Shown here: positions 1 to 5,619 of the stretch, in pieces
Numbering within the stretch: the stretch's first letter is position 1
Layout of the letters: each line of letters starts with the position of its first letter
Assembly: GCA_030601965.1 (NCBI GenBank)
Contig: JAUWAR010000048.1
Span: 1 to 9,067, forward strand
Length of the DNA stretch: 9,067 bases
Reading direction: 5' to 3'
Source of the DNA: a bacterium
GTDB lineage: Bacteria; Hydrothermota; UBA3073; JACQXS01; JAUWAR01
Position numbers and translations under genes: made by a program
The notes under the pieces: generated by a model
What the model was told of the DNA's origin: nothing
What the model saw: the letters and a program-made list of their open reading frames with translations, nothing else
Databases searched by the model: none

Positions 1-1410
1 CCCCCACTTAGCCCTGTCTGCGGGCTCCTTTTCTCTCAGCCCAGCTACTGGAAATAGATGGTGGTACTGTCGCGCCTGAAGAGTCGTCCTTGAAGCCGGG
101 GTACCCTCTTTGATATCCTCAGCATTGCCTCTCAGAGACAATAATAGAACAGCTCGTGCCAATCTGTCTCTATATGTAGGCCACCTACTATGGACCAGTA
201 AATCCTTTTTGGGTAAAGGATATTTAGCCTCATTGAAGCAAGGAACTTCACTTGCTTTGGCTTTTCCCAATACCACCTTTCTTATCATTCGATAATCTTG
301 TAAGATAGCAGTGGGTACGGCTCGATCATACCGTTCAGTAAAAAAGGACCTCCACAGATACTTCCTAAGGAAGTTTCTTGTGTTCCCTCTTTCGTCTGGT
401 GTTTCCGGCGCTTCTGTCCAAAGAGCGGCCAATGGCGCAAGCACACTTTCTATTGGTAAGCGAGCTCTATCAAAAACTCGCTCTCCCTCCAGAAACTCAA
501 CAAGGTCTCTTGTGCCTTTGAGAATTTTGGGCCAATTATCATCAAATTTCTTTTCTAAATCCATAGAGAAATACCCTCTTTGATTGGGCAACTTGTCTTG
601 TAAAAGAGCTGCAACAGATAGAACTAGACTGGATGGATCTATATAATAAATGATTTCAGGCACTGAAGAAGTTAGAGATGATACTAAGTCGTGGAGAGAT
701 TCTTCAGCTGCCTCTTCGAGCTGTGCCACGACTATATCAAAAGCAGATAATCTCACAAGCGTTGTATTTAGTTTTATAAAAACTTCGACAGCAGTTTCCT
801 TTGACGTAGTCGAAGGTAAAGAAAGAAAGGGAAGATTAAAATTAGCAAGTTCGTTCCTCTCCTTCATAATGATTTTCATAATCTTCAATTGGGCACGCAC
901 ATCACCTTGAACAGCTTCTTCTGCCCATTTTTCAAATTCCTGTTTATTGTCTGGATTAAAGACTCTAAAAGGAATTGACAGTTTTTTCCAACACTCTTTT
1001 GGTTGGTCTACCCACAAAGGATGTTTCTTTCCGTTCTTTTCCCATCGTGTAATCCCATATACTTCAGGTTGTTCTGGATTCTCTAAACCAACTATGTATG
1101 TCCTATCTGGATAGTCGTCATTTAGGGCTCGCCATATAGCTGTCAATCGCTGTTGCCCATCCAAAAGTAATTCATGAACTTTCCCTCCCTTTTGGGGTGC
1201 TCCTGCAATTGTGCGGGACATGAATTGTGGCTTTCCTCCTACCTCTAAGACAAGCGTAGAACCGGTGGGCAAGTCTCTTATTACACTTGTAAGAAAATCC
1301 TCTACGACACTTGGTGGCCACGCTTCATAACGTTGAAAGCGAGGTAAGAGAATTTCACCTGTTCGAACTTTTCTCAGCCAATCCTCTATATGACGATTTC
1401 TGGCTTCCAT
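1..1410 (-). CDS. DUF262 (GmrS/ParB-like) protein with C-terminal HNH-like motif, 3' end outside window
   Basis: Reading the minus strand from the ATG at 1408-1410 gives 470 codons without a stop, and the frame runs off the left edge, so the protein is partial at its C-terminus. Seen: an N-terminal LPRFQRYEAW segment (residues 22-31, the P-x-x-QR motif), LLLDGQQRLTA (81-91, the DGQQR signature of DUF262) and FIKLNTTLVRLS (211-222, the conserved F-x-x-LN-T...LS block). Near the edge is YHHLFP (449-454), which resembles the HH-I-F-P motif of DUF1524/GmrD-type HNH nuclease domains. Family knowledge: DUF262 proteins include the NTPase-like half of GmrSD type IV restriction enzymes and other phage-defence nucleases. 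A role in defence or restriction is inferred, and the target is unknown. The start is decided by a near-perfect Shine-Dalgarno. The first 120 window bases are 57% G+C by hand count, richer than the housekeeping genes to the right, suggesting transfer. Confidence 0.85.
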   Translation of the reverse strand, partial: MEARNRHIEDWLRKVRTGEILLPRFQRYEAWPPSVVEDFLTSVIRDLPTGSTLVLEVGGKPQFMSRTIAGAPQKGGKVHELLLDGQQRLTAIWRALNDDYPDRTYIVGLENPEQPEVYGITRWEKNGKKHPLWVDQPKECWKKLSIPFRVFNPDNKQEFEKWAEEAVQGDVRAQLKIMKIIMKERNELANFNLPFLSLPSTTSKETAVEVFIKLNTTLVRLSAFDIVVAQLEEAAEESLHDLVSSLTSSVPEIIYYIDPSSLVLSVAALLQDKLPNQRGYFSMDLEKKFDDNWPKILKGTRDLVEFLEGERVFDRARLPIESVLAPLAALWTEAPETPDERGNTRNFLRKYLWRSFFTERYDRAVPTAILQDYRMIRKVVLGKAKASEVPCFNEAKYPLPKKDLLVHSRWPTYRDRLARAVLLLSLRGNAEDIKEGTPASRTTLQARQYHHLFPVAGLREKEPADRAKWG

Positions 1411-1415
1411 CTTCT

Positions 1416-1427
1416 ATCACCTCCTTT
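1416..1427 (-). promoter_or_regulatory. Strong Shine-Dalgarno of the DUF262 gene
   Basis: AAAGGAGGTGAT lies 5 nt upstream of the ATG at 1410 on the minus strand and matches the anti-Shine-Dalgarno of 16S rRNA over 12 bases. It fixes the start codon. No other gene in the window has a site this strong; several have none that can be seen. Confidence 0.85.
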
Positions 1428-1452
1428 TGTAACTTACGATAACTTGTTTGTA

Positions 1453-1470
1453 TCTACACTCAACTGTAGA
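1453..1470 (-). promoter_or_regulatory. Operator-like inverted repeat in the DUF262 leader
   Basis: TCTACA-CTCAAC-TGTAGA is a perfect 6-bp inverted repeat with a 6-nt centre. It lies between the proposed -10 box and the Shine-Dalgarno of the DUF262 gene. Its size and place fit a dimeric repressor operator or a small leader hairpin. The regulator is unknown; this is an inference from symmetry and position only. Confidence 0.35.
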
Positions 1471-1495
1471 CATACCTCTATTCAAACTCTTTTTC

Positions 1496-1524
1496 ATGAT
1501 ACAACACTTCTATCAAAAAATCAA
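1496..1524 (-). promoter_or_regulatory. Probable sigma70-type promoter of the DUF262 gene
   Basis: On the minus strand TTGATT (1519-1524, four of six to TTGACA) and TATCAT (1496-1501, five of six to TATAAT) are separated by 17 nt. The site lies directly after the exonuclease stop codon at 1533 and about 85 nt upstream of the DUF262 start. The DUF262 gene can therefore be transcribed separately from its upstream neighbour. Confidence 0.55.
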
Positions 1525-1532
1525 TTTTTTTA

Positions 1533-2360
1533 TTAGCTGTCGGATGTAGCAGGATGTAGTTCCAATATCCTATCCATCCTAAAAACCCGTTCTTCTTTCC
1601 CCAAATGGCAGAAGGCTATGAGATACTCTGTTCCGTTGTATGCGTTTACCTCAATCGGTTCTACAATACGCTCTGTTTCATAGCCTGATGCATTTCTGTA
1701 TTTTATAAACAACTTTTTCCTACTCTCCATAGCTTCACTGATTACAGGTGGTGGTGTTATCTCTTCTATTTCTGGAAATGGAATACTGCCACCTTGCAAG
1801 TCCAATAACTCTCCAAGAGTCTTGACTTTCAACTTTGTCATAAAATATTGAAACATTTCTTTAGTGATGGTGACATCTTTTAAAGCCCTGTGTTCCCCAT
1901 CAGTATCTATTGCCAGACAATCCGCAATAGTTTCCAAAGAATTACCCGGAAATTTGAAATGTCTTCTTGCAAGAGTAAGGGTATCCACAACAAGATTATC
2001 AGGAATCCCCAGTTTTGCCCTCCTAAGATGCTTGGTAATAAAACCAAGGTCAAACTCTGCATTATGAGCAATTAGGACAGTTCCTCTGATAAATTCTAAA
2101 ACTTCACCTGCAATATCCTCAAATATAAGTTCATCCTTTACCATTTCATTAGTAATTCCATGTATTTCAATAACATTCTCTGGGATTGACCGCTCTGAAT
2201 TTACCAGTTTGCTATATGAAGCCAGTTCCTTATCTCCACAAAATTTCAATAGTCCGATTTCACACATCCTGTGACCAAGATATGTCGCCAGTCCTGTGGT
2301 TTCTACATCCAGGCAGGTAAAAGTTACATCACTAATAAGTTTATTACGCAAGTTATTCAA
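1533..2360 (-). CDS. DEDDh 3'-5' exonuclease (DnaQ/PolC-epsilon type) fused to a WYL domain
   Basis: A 275-residue two-domain protein. Residues about 12-175 form a DnaQ-like exonuclease: Exo I is LDVETTG (D18, E20), Exo II is HNAEFD (D104) and Exo III is EHRALKD (H157, D162), so all five DEDDh catalytic residues are present. After a proline-rich linker (about 200-206), residues about 213-270 resemble a WYL domain: TEYLIAF (245-251 region) followed by RVFRMDRI (258-265). WYL domains are SH3-like ligand-binding modules common in defence regulators and some nucleases. The predicted reaction is 3'-to-5' hydrolysis of single-stranded DNA, perhaps gated by a nucleic-acid ligand at the WYL domain; the gating is inference. 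Start: codon 1 is TTG, bounded upstream by an in-frame TAG at 2367-2369, with a weak GTGAG 10 nt upstream; the TTG at codon 4 is an alternative. The stop is TAA. It lies upstream of the DUF262 gene on the same strand with a 122-nt gap. Confidence 0.85.
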   Translation of the reverse strand: MNNLRNKLISDVTFTCLDVETTGLATYLGHRMCEIGLLKFCGDKELASYSKLVNSERSIPENVIEIHGITNEMVKDELIFEDIAGEVLEFIRGTVLIAHNAEFDLGFITKHLRRAKLGIPDNLVVDTLTLARRHFKFPGNSLETIADCLAIDTDGEHRALKDVTITKEMFQYFMTKLKVKTLGELLDLQGGSIPFPEIEEITPPPVISEAMESRKKLFIKYRNASGYETERIVEPIEVNAYNGTEYLIAFCHLGKEERVFRMDRILELHPATSDS

Positions 2361-2381
2361 TATTATCTAACTCACTTTATC

Positions 2382-2404
2382 GGGGTTAGAAAACCCCTCC
2401 TACA
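2382..2404 (-). repeat. Palindromic element, GGGGTT type, CCTACA tag
   Basis: GGGGTTAGAAAACCCC has 6-bp arms with a 4-nt centre and is followed on the plus strand by CTCCTACA. Read on the minus strand it starts TGTAGGAGG. It has the same design (TGTAG tag plus GC-rich palindrome) as the other small elements in this window. It lies just upstream of the exonuclease start. Confidence 0.6.
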
Positions 2405-2407
2405 GAT

Positions 2408-2430
2408 GTAGGGCAAGGCTTTAGCCTTGC
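2408..2430 (+). repeat. Palindromic element, GCAAGGCT type, intergenic copy
   Basis: GTAGG precedes the perfect palindrome GCAAGGCTTTAGCCTTGC (8-bp arms, TT centre, 2413-2430). The same 18-mer, or its complement, recurs at 5440-5457, 5888-5905 and 6857-6874. Its tag is head to head with the preceding element, creating a further inverted repeat, CCTACA-GA-TGTAGG, at 2399-2412. Confidence 0.85.
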
Positions 2431-2442
2431 AAACAAATAACA

Positions 2443-2466
2443 GCAAACCTGAAGGTTTGCCCTACA
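2443..2466 (-). repeat. Palindromic element, GCAAACCT type, intergenic copy
   Basis: GCAAACCTGAAGGTTTGC (8-bp arms, GA centre) is followed by CCTACA. It lies 12 nt from the GCAAGGCT element in the opposite orientation. An expanded relative of this type sits in frame inside the uracil-DNA glycosylase gene at 5384-5425. Confidence 0.8.
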
Positions 2467-2524
2467 ATTCATTCACAAATTTTCTATCACCGCCGTCGCA
2501 TATTCCAAACTTTTCCTCTAAGAA

Positions 2525-3049
2525 TCATAAATTCTCCTTATCATCTCCAGTAGAGGTATTAGAAAGTTCTACTATCTCCCGGGCAAGACTATCTATCCGT
2601 TTTATTTCCTCTTCTATATGCTTCAGGTGCTTTATCTCCCCTGAGTTTTCTGTCTCTTTTAACTTAGATTTTAGATAGCGAGTGGTTAACTCAAGTACAT
2701 CAAAGGATTCTCGCAATTGTTGAGTAATAATCTCGGCGAATTTTCTCCTGGATTCTAATCTTTCCAATGTTATTGTTTCTTCAAATAATTCTTTCCTAAT
2801 CCGTTTAATGAGTATCTCTTTGTCTATAATATATGCAACGGTGAGAAATAAGAGGATTGAAAAACCAATTAGATAGACCTTCAGAAGGTACATTTCTTGA
2901 GCCCATTTTTCTGGCGCTATTATTAGGAGGTCAAGCACGACATAAATAGTTAATGCTATTAATATGATTAAGAGCATTATCCATAATGCCCAATCCCTTC
3001 TGTCTATGCGTCTTAAACGCACCCCATTATGTTTAGCTTCTTCCATCAT
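2525..3049 (-). CDS. Two-TM membrane protein with long cytoplasmic helical tail; function unknown
   Basis: A 174-residue protein I do not recognise by name. Seen: a basic N-terminus (RLRRIDRRDW, 11-20), a hydrophobic segment at about 21-44, a short polar loop, a second hydrophobic segment at about 55-76, then about 90 residues of charged, heptad-like helix (80-165) ending in a polar tail. The basic stretches suggest both ends are cytoplasmic. The tail, with two helices separated at NSG (135-137), resembles the DHp hairpin of sensor kinases, but there is no convincing phosphoacceptor histidine block and no ATPase domain, so it is not a kinase. A scaffold, a degenerate sensor or a small membrane regulator are all possible. 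Start: tandem ATG-ATG at 3044-3049, preceded by AGGAG at 3056-3060. The stop is TGA. It has its own promoter (3115-3143), separating it from the MATE gene. Confidence 0.75.
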   Translation of the reverse strand: MMEEAKHNGVRLRRIDRRDWALWIMLLIILIALTIYVVLDLLIIAPEKWAQEMYLLKVYLIGFSILLFLTVAYIIDKEILIKRIRKELFEETITLERLESRRKFAEIITQQLRESFDVLELTTRYLKSKLKETENSGEIKHLKHIEEEIKRIDSLAREIVELSNTSTGDDKENL

Positions 3050-3114
3050 AGATTTCTCCTCTCTTTACCTCAAAATTACCAACAAGACCTCTACAATTGT
3101 CTCCCTATTAAGAA

Positions 3115-3143
3115 ATATTATTCTAAAACAAAGCGATTGTCAA
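3115..3143 (-). promoter_or_regulatory. Sigma70-type promoter of the two-TM protein gene
   Basis: On the minus strand a perfect -35 box TTGACA (3138-3143) is followed after 17 nt by TAATAT (3115-3120, four of six to TATAAT). It begins seven nt beyond the MATE stop codon (3151-3153) and lies about 65 nt upstream of the ATG-ATG start at 3049. Position and spacing make it a credible promoter. Confidence 0.6.
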
Positions 3144-3150
3144 GATATAA

Positions 3151-4518
3151 TCACACGATTTTATGTTTCCATTTGCCCATACTAAACCACCCTACCATAA
3201 CTATTCCTTCCACTACAATAGAAATAGCAACCGCCAGCCATATACCGATGGTATCTAATCCACAAATTTTAGTGAATATAAGTGCTAAAGCAATTCTTAC
3301 TCCAAGCTGTGCAATTCCTGTAATAAATGCGGGCGAGACAGTATCCCCAGCCCCATTCATAGCATTACCCAATATTATAGAGGGAGCCAAAAAAATATAG
3401 CTCAATGTCACTATGTGCAAAAAACTAACCCCCATTCTCACAACTTCTGGATTAGTATTGAAAATCTTAATAAGCCCCGGTGCAAAGATAAAAAATAGAC
3501 TTCCCACAATTACCATAATCAAGTCATAAAATACAAGTGCTATCCATGCACTCTTTTCAGCTCGCTCAGGTTTTCCTGCCCCCAGATTCTGACCCACTAA
3601 AGTAGCAGTTGCAAGTCCCAAACCAAATCCTGGCTTCATCACAATCATATTAATCCTTATACAAATTCCATAAGCGGCTACTGCATAAGTCCCATATAAA
3701 GCAACAATACCCATTACAATCAAGCTCGACACACTCCTGAACATTGGTCTTATAAAACCAGGTACAGCTATCTTTATTATCCGCCACATTATCTTAAAAT
3801 CCAGCTTGATTTTCTTCAAATTAATATGTATATTTGAATACCCACGCACCAAAACCCACAATACAATTAGCATCCCTACCCCTCTTGCAAAAACAGTAGC
3901 ATAAGCAGCTCCTCTCACTTCCAATCTGGGAAATATCCAGATACCAAATATTAACAAAGGGTCTAATATCAGGTTTAATACTGTAGATAGAATTAAAATC
4001 TTCATTGGAGTTACCGCATCTCCAGCACCACGCAGGATAGCACTTCCCTGGAACAGGACTAACATAGTGATTGAGCCAACAAATATTATTCTTATATAAC
4101 CAACGCTTAGTTTCAGTACCTCTTGCCTGGCGCCAATCAGACGCAAAAGTGACTCTGCAAAGATTGTACCGAATATAGCTAATAACACAAAAATTACTCC
4201 TCCTAAAATAAGTGACTGCATAGCTACATTATTAGCCTGCTCTATGTTCTTGGCACCTGTAAATCTCGCTACCATTGCCGTAGTCCCGACAGATAACCCT
4301 ATTGCTGCTGTTATAATGAGCATCATTATTATACCACTCATAGACACTGCTGCAATCGCCTCAGCACCAAGTTTACCCACAAATATCATATCTACCACAT
4401 TAAAGAGAGTCTGCAGTATATTGCCTATCATCATTGGTAAAGCCAGTGCCCAAACGCTCTTAGGGATACTACCTTCAGTAAGTTTGCGTTTTGGTTTATA
4501 CGGGCTATCTGTATTCAC
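3151..4518 (-). CDS. MATE family multidrug/toxin efflux transporter
   Basis: A 455-residue polytopic inner-membrane protein, the usual length for a 12-TM MATE exporter, which expels cationic or other small molecules using a Na+ or H+ gradient. Seen: the N-terminal signature LTEGSIPK...LALPMMIGNILQ (13-36) and VVDMIFVGKLG (41-51). The two pseudo-symmetric halves each carry matching motifs: ILRGAGDAVTP (161-171) with AMNGAGDTVSP (386-396), and VGTTAMVARFTGAKN (77-91) with TATLVGQNLGAGKPERAEK (304-322). Start: GTG at 4516-4518 with an in-frame TAA nine bases upstream and no clear Shine-Dalgarno; the next ATG (codon 29) would cut into TM1, so GTG is preferred. The stop is TGA. The substrate cannot be told from sequence. 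Confidence 0.93.
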   Translation of the reverse strand: MNTDSPYKPKRKLTEGSIPKSVWALALPMMIGNILQTLFNVVDMIFVGKLGAEAIAAVSMSGIIMMLIITAAIGLSVGTTAMVARFTGAKNIEQANNVAMQSLILGGVIFVLLAIFGTIFAESLLRLIGARQEVLKLSVGYIRIIFVGSITMLVLFQGSAILRGAGDAVTPMKILILSTVLNLILDPLLIFGIWIFPRLEVRGAAYATVFARGVGMLIVLWVLVRGYSNIHINLKKIKLDFKIMWRIIKIAVPGFIRPMFRSVSSLIVMGIVALYGTYAVAAYGICIRINMIVMKPGFGLGLATATLVGQNLGAGKPERAEKSAWIALVFYDLIMVIVGSLFFIFAPGLIKIFNTNPEVVRMGVSFLHIVTLSYIFLAPSIILGNAMNGAGDTVSPAFITGIAQLGVRIALALIFTKICGLDTIGIWLAVAISIVVEGIVMVGWFSMGKWKHKIV

Positions 4519-4587
4519 AAAAGATTAAAAGTTAAAATTAGGGACAAGTGATTTATAAGAGTTTTGCAATCCTGGTAGTCTTTAATC

Positions 4588-4612
4588 TGTAGCCCAGTCC
4601 TTTAGGACTGGG
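4588..4612 (+). repeat. Palindromic element, CCCAGTCCT type
   Basis: TGTAG leads into CCCAGTCCTTTAGGACTGGG (9-bp perfect arms, TT centre, 4593-4612). The layout, tag plus palindrome with a two-base centre, matches the GCAAGGCT elements although the arm sequence differs. It lies upstream of the MATE gene. No T-run follows on either strand, so it is not an obvious terminator. Confidence 0.7.
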
Positions 4613-4639
4613 AATAATGGAATTTTCTCTTCTATTTTT

Positions 4640-4655
4640 AGGCCATTTATGGCCT
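4640..4655. repeat. Short perfect palindrome AGGCCAT-TT-ATGGCCT
   Basis: AGGCCATTTATGGCCT has 7-bp arms and a TT centre. It lies between the FAD-oxidase remnant and the preceding palindromic element. It has no TGTAG tag, but the arm-TT-arm shape is the same. Confidence 0.55.
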
Positions 4656-4665
4656 TTCCAGTGCT

Positions 4666-4692
4666 CTCTGTGATTTCAGGGTCCTCTGTGAT
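4666..4692 (+). repeat. Direct repeat of CTCTGTGAT with 18-bp period
   Basis: CTCTGTGAT occurs at 4666-4674 and again at 4684-4692. The second copy overlaps the first base of the TGA anticodon-strand triplet (tca, 4692-4694) that ends the oxidase remnant. The repeat is short, and its function is unknown. Confidence 0.5.
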
Positions 4693-4793
4693 CAGAACAT
4701 CTTTCCTGGATTCAATATATTATTTGGGTCAATAGCACCATTGTTTAATGCAATCTCTCCAATTTTCTTTCTATTATTTATATTTAACGCAAT
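4692..4793 (-). pseudogene. C-terminal remnant of a GlcD-type FAD-linked oxidase
   Basis: Minus-strand translation from 4793 to the TGA at 4692-4694 gives about 33 codons ending IDPNNILNPGKMF then stop. DPNNILNPGK followed by a hydrophobic residue is the C-terminal signature of FAD-linked oxidases (glycolate oxidase GlcD, D-lactate dehydrogenase, alkyl-DHAP synthase family). The rest of a protein of at least 450 residues is missing: upstream the frame runs through a C-tract into the stop codon of the uracil-DNA glycosylase gene. It is therefore a decayed end of a deleted gene, left when the region was rearranged. The short length keeps confidence moderate. Confidence 0.65.
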
Positions 4794-4802
4794 GGGGGGG
4801 GG
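4794..4802. repeat. Homopolymer tract of nine G (C on the minus strand)
   Basis: Nine consecutive G residues lie at the junction between the oxidase remnant and the end of the uracil-DNA glycosylase gene, 12 bases beyond that gene's stop. Such a run is unexpected in this AT-rich stretch. It may mark a deletion or insertion junction, a slippage site or an assembly error. Confidence 0.7.
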
Positions 4803-4814
4803 TGTCAAGTAAAT

Positions 4815-5585
4815 TCAAGATTGCTCATAAAGTTTTTGCACAAGTTGCAAATCTATCCATGCCTCTTTTTTCCATGCAGGATGATATAAAAGTGCAGCAG
4901 GATGATAGGTGGGAATGAGTTTTGCTTGCTTGAAGATATAGACATTTCCTCGTATAGCCTTAAAAGGTGCATCTATTCCTAAAAGTGTCCAGGCACTATG
5001 CCTGCCCAATGCAAGAATAATCTCTGGTTTTATAAGTTCAATCTGTTTTTCAAGATATGGTTTGCAGACAGCAATTTCATCAGGTTTGGGGTCACGGTTA
5101 TGAGGTGGACGACACTTTAAGATATTTCCAATATAGACATCTTCTCTTTTTAGATTAATTGCCTTTAGCATTTTTGTGAGTAATTTACCTGCCTCACCTA
5201 CAAATGGTTTTCCTTGAATATCCTCTTCTCTTCCCGGTGCTTCACCTACAAGCATAAGTTTTGCATCAGGGTTCCCTTCGCCAAATACTACATTATTTCG
5301 AGTTTTGTGAAGACTACACTTGGTGCATTTTCCTACCTCTCCTTGGAGGTCATCTAAATTCTTTATATCTATATCGGGAGAACTGTAGGGCAAACCTTCA
5401 CTTCGTGACTTCGTATCGGGTTTGCTTTTTTCTTTTTGTGCAAGGCTAAAGCCTTGCCCTACAGGTTCTGGTTTTATAATTTCTGGCAATTCTTTCTCAA
5501 GATAAATTACCTCTGTACCAAGAAGTCTCTCAGTTTCAAGATACTCTTTTGTGAGTTTTATTATCTCTTGGAGACTTTCTTTCAC
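4815..5585 (-). CDS. Family 4 uracil-DNA glycosylase (4Fe-4S)
   Basis: A 256-residue base-excision repair enzyme that removes uracil from DNA. Seen: GEAPGREED (114-122, the family-4 active-site motif), KPFVGEAGKLL (126-136), KCRPPHNRDP (157-166), ALGRHSAWTLLG (192-203) and the base-flipping motif HPAALL (228-233). Cysteines C87, C90, C158 and C174 are in the right places to hold the 4Fe-4S cluster. Residues 1-32 form an N-terminal helix common in longer members. The linker (about 41-68) is encoded largely by two palindromic elements inserted in frame (PVGQGFSLA and SEGLPYS), ahead of the catalytic core that begins near LDDLQGEVGKC. Start: GTG at 5583-5585, because the only upstream extension runs to an in-frame TAG at 5616-5618 without an ATG; no Shine-Dalgarno is seen. 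It starts 22 nt after the coaBC stop and is probably co-transcribed with it. Confidence 0.93.
   Translation of the reverse strand: MKESLQEIIKLTKEYLETERLLGTEVIYLEKELPEIIKPEPVGQGFSLAQKEKSKPDTKSRSEGLPYSSPDIDIKNLDDLQGEVGKCTKCSLHKTRNNVVFGEGNPDAKLMLVGEAPGREEDIQGKPFVGEAGKLLTKMLKAINLKREDVYIGNILKCRPPHNRDPKPDEIAVCKPYLEKQIELIKPEIILALGRHSAWTLLGIDAPFKAIRGNVYIFKQAKLIPTYHPAALLYHPAWKKEAWIDLQLVQKLYEQS
5384..5425 (-). repeat. In-frame GCAAACC-type palindromic element inside the glycosylase gene
   Basis: TGTAG on the plus strand is followed by GCAAACC (5390-5396) and, after a loop containing the smaller palindrome TCACTTCGTGA (5399-5409), by GGTTTGC (5419-5425). On the minus strand it encodes residues 54-68 (SKPDTKSRSEGLPYS) of the uracil-DNA glycosylase without breaking the frame. 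It is an expanded relative of the element at 2443-2466, with a longer centre. Confidence 0.75.
5440..5463 (-). repeat. In-frame GCAAGGCT-type palindromic element inside the glycosylase gene
   Basis: A perfect copy (8-bp arms, AA centre, then CCTACA). On the minus strand it encodes residues 41-49, PVGQGFSLA, in the linker of the uracil-DNA glycosylase. The same peptide VGQGFSLA appears in CoaBC at 286-293, so the element is read in the same frame in two unrelated proteins. Confidence 0.85.
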
Positions 5586-5595
5586 GAAATTATTT

Positions 5596-5619
5596 GGGTT
5601 TGATAAATCAAACCCCTAC
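5596..5619 (-). repeat. Palindromic element, GGGTTTGAT type, carrying the coaBC stop codon
   Basis: GGGTTTGATAAATCAAACCC (9-bp perfect arms, AA centre) is followed by CTAC. On the minus strand it reads GTAGGGGTTTGA..., so the last codons of coaBC (V-G-V) and its TGA stop (5608-5610) come from the element. It also fills the 22-nt space before the glycosylase start. Confidence 0.75.

Noticed and set aside
110..910. Plus-strand open frames of 61-90 codons at the left end
   Set aside because: They are antisense shadows of the DUF262 gene, which has clear motifs and a strong ribosome site; their translations have no recognisable features.
1515..1530. AAAAAAT-CA-ATTTTTT as a terminator after the exonuclease gene
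   Set aside because: The stem is entirely A-T and overlaps a better-supported -35 box; it is too weak to call as an intrinsic terminator.
2382..2466. CRISPR array
   Set aside because: The palindromes differ in sequence, alternate in orientation and have no regular spacers; there are no cas genes.
3029..3400. Plus-strand 123-codon frame opposite the MATE gene
   Set aside because: It spans an intergenic gap and the antisense of the MATE C-terminus. Its composition is low-complexity, with no ribosome site or motif.
4588..4655. Rho-independent terminators in the gap after the glycosylase gene
   Set aside because: Stems are perfect, but no convincing T-run follows on the minus strand, and they match the dispersed-element design.
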